Assembly: GCA_910584065.1 (NCBI GenBank)
Contig: CAJTZN010000018.1
Coordinates: forward strand, 1 to 6,622
Length of the DNA stretch: 6,622 nucleotides
Direction: 5' to 3'
Source: an uncultured Eubacterium sp.
GTDB taxonomy: Bacteria > Bacillota > Clostridia > Lachnospirales > Lachnospiraceae
Shown: piece by piece, positions 5,454 to 6,622 of the stretch
How positions within the stretch are numbered: the first letter of the stretch is position 1
How the letters are laid out: every line of letters begins with the position of its first letter
Made by a program: the position numbers and the translations under genes
Notes under the pieces: model-generated
Seen by the model: the letters and a program-made list of their open reading frames with translations, nothing else
The model's database searches: none
What the model was told of the DNA's origin: nothing

Positions 5454-6622
5454 TTTTTCTGCGGATTTTTGCTGATTTTTTTTGTTGCGCGTTTCGGGTA
5501 TTTCTTTGTTTGGAACCGGAAGGTACTGCCGCTGGAGTAATACCAGAGCTGCTCGTCTGTCATCAGGCAAAAATTTGGGCGGTTCGGACGGGGGGTTGTA
5601 TCAAAATGATACCAGCCGTCTTTTACCCACACCAGATTCCACCAGTGGTGATAGCCGCTGTGCGCAGGGTATCTCGTTATGGTAATGTTTGGAATGCCGG
5701 CCCTTGTTAACAGGAGTTTTGCCATCGAATAATAGGTAAAGCAGTCACCGGACTGATAGCGGAGGCCTTTGACGGCCATCGTCCGCCAGTTCACATGGGA
5801 TCCATGCCCCACGTACGTACAGCGTCTTTGAACATACCGGTAAATTGCCCGGCACTTTTCTTCGTTGTTCCAGTTCTTTTTGGTAATCGAAGCCAGAGCG
5901 CTGTCGGCAATCTGTTCTGCGGTCCCTTTCACAAAGAACTGGATCTTTGCCCATGTGGAGGCCTTATTTCCGGCTTTGTCCACAGCAGTATATTTGATCT
6001 TATAAATTCCGTCTTTGTTCCAGTTGATGCGGCTTGTATCCGCCTTGACCTTCACGCTGCCATCCCGGTCGTCAGAGGCAGAAACGTATTTCGTAAAGTC
6101 AAATTTTTTTTTCCAGTCGGAGTAACAGGTGAGAAAGGGTTCTTTTCCAGTGAGACTGCCTTTTCCTGCCCATCCGCGGATGACAGGGGGTTTTTTGTCC
6201 TTGCTGCCCCAGCAGGTGCTTCCCTTGTTTGTTATCGTGTCATAGGTATACAGGGCAGTGCCGGCGTACAGACGTATTTGGATCAGTTTCATCGCAGAAA
6301 GCTGCCCTGATGCATCGCCGATACAACTGACCGGTTTTGATGTCTTTCCTGGCCCGATCTGTTTTGCCGTCAGAGTTACGATCGTTCTTGTCATGCTGGT
6401 CACAGCATCTCCAGTTTCCACGGCGGGAGAGGACTGCGGCGCCATGATCGAATAGATGTATTCTATTTTTTTGATCGTTCCCTTTTTAGAGCGGTTCCGG
6501 ACAGAGGCACTGTAGAGCATCTGTCCGCCGGCATCGCGCTCAAGTTTGGCGCCTTCCAGCGATACTTTGGAAAGTGGAACTGTTAAATTTGGTTTAGCTG
6601 CTTTAGCCGCTTTAGCTGCTTT
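5447..6622 (-). CDS. transglutaminase-like surface protein with Ig-like domain, N-terminus beyond the window
   Basis: The reading frame is open to the right edge, so the first Met seen (6520) is internal and 391 residues are visible. Numbering from the edge: KAAKAAKAAKP (1-11); a beta-rich region of unknown family (about 12-142); a bacterial Ig-like module resembling DUF5011 (about 145-233), ending in the typical GIYKIKYTAVDKAGN pattern (205-219); and a transglutaminase-like domain (about 235-375). The papain-like triad is visible: C294 in GDCFTYYSMAKLLL, H326 in HHWWNLVWV and D341 in HFDTTPR. Such domains in bacteria are usually cysteine proteases or peptide cross-linkers, mostly secreted. 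The C-terminus is strongly basic (KKYPKRATKKISKNPQKKR). A signal peptide cannot be checked because the start lies outside. It heads the visible - strand operon. The domain call is firm; substrate and reaction are unknown. Confidence 0.88.
   Translation of the reverse strand, partial: KAAKAAKAAKPNLTVPLSKVSLEGAKLERDAGGQMLYSASVRNRSKKGTIKKIEYIYSIMAPQSSPAVETGDAVTSMTRTIVTLTAKQIGPGKTSKPVSCIGDASGQLSAMKLIQIRLYAGTALYTYDTITNKGSTCWGSKDKKPPVIRGWAGKGSLTGKEPFLTCYSDWKKKFDFTKYVSASDDRDGSVKVKADTSRINWNKDGIYKIKYTAVDKAGNKASTWAKIQFFVKGTAEQIADSALASITKKNWNNEEKCRAIYRYVQRRCTYVGHGSHVNWRTMAVKGLRYQSGDCFTYYSMAKLLLTRAGIPNITITRYPAHSGYHHWWNLVWVKDGWYHFDTTPRPNRPNFCLMTDEQLWYYSSGSTFRFQTKKYPKRATKKISKNPQKKR
6596..6622 (-). repeat. 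9-bp tandem repeat coding for KAA units
   Basis: Three in-frame copies of AAAGC(A/G)GCT stand in a row on the - strand (6622-6614, 6613-6605, 6604-6596), with a fourth AAA before CCA. They encode KAAKAAKAAKP in the transglutaminase-like protein. The array touches the window edge and may be longer. It resembles Lys/Ala linkers in surface proteins that lie close to the cell wall. Confidence 0.85.

Noticed and set aside
5795..6310. 171-codon + strand open frame opposite the transglutaminase-like gene
   Set aside because: It is antisense to the catalytic and Ig-like domains of a well-supported gene, with no ribosome binding site or family features.
6518..6520. ATG at 6520 (- strand) as start of the transglutaminase-like gene
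   Set aside because: The frame stays open for 34 more codons to the window edge with coherent protein sequence, there is no ribosome binding site before the ATG, and no signal peptide follows it.

Overview
The window looks like a chromosomal segment of a Gram-positive Clostridia-type bacterium, most likely Lachnospiraceae. The reasons are strong GGAGG/GAGGTGAT ribosome binding sites, a low-to-middling GC content, a Cache-HAMP chemoreceptor, a DUF885 lipoprotein whose N-terminal style is familiar from that group, and ThyX. The taxon is an inference from gene content, not from a marker gene.

Layout. Positions 1-247 hold the end of a tRNA cluster in + orientation: the 3' part of an initiator tRNA-fMet(CAT), then tRNA-Phe(GAA) and tRNA-Lys(TTT). 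None of them encodes the CCA tail. A clean intrinsic terminator closes the cluster (262-292). The 192-bp gap that follows (248-439) holds the terminator, a sigma-D-like promoter candidate and a 7-bp inverted repeat. The + strand then carries a membrane chemoreceptor (440-2110) and, 59 bp later, a secreted DUF885 lipoprotein of the HExxPGH metallopeptidase type (2170-3999). A terminator hairpin that includes the DUF885 stop codon ends this unit.

The right side is a compact convergent unit on the - strand. In transcription order it holds a secreted-type transglutaminase-like protein (partial, running off the right edge), an aspartate/glutamate racemase family protein and the flavin-dependent thymidylate synthase ThyX. 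The gaps between genes are 6 and 17 bp. The racemase has a TTG start whose ribosome binding site contains the stop codon of the transglutaminase gene, so translation of the two is probably coupled.

How the genes may work together. ThyX is self-contained dTMP synthesis. The racemase and the transglutaminase-like protein could both touch the cell surface (a D-amino acid supply and a surface enzyme), but this is only a context hypothesis. The chemoreceptor and the DUF885 lipoprotein may or may not be co-transcribed; a TATAAT box sits between them. I see no mobile element, CRISPR array or phage gene. The most useful leads are the altered signalling tip of the chemoreceptor, the altered first catalytic motif of the racemase, the low-complexity KAA repeat and basic tail of the transglutaminase-like protein, and the regulatory-looking palindromes.
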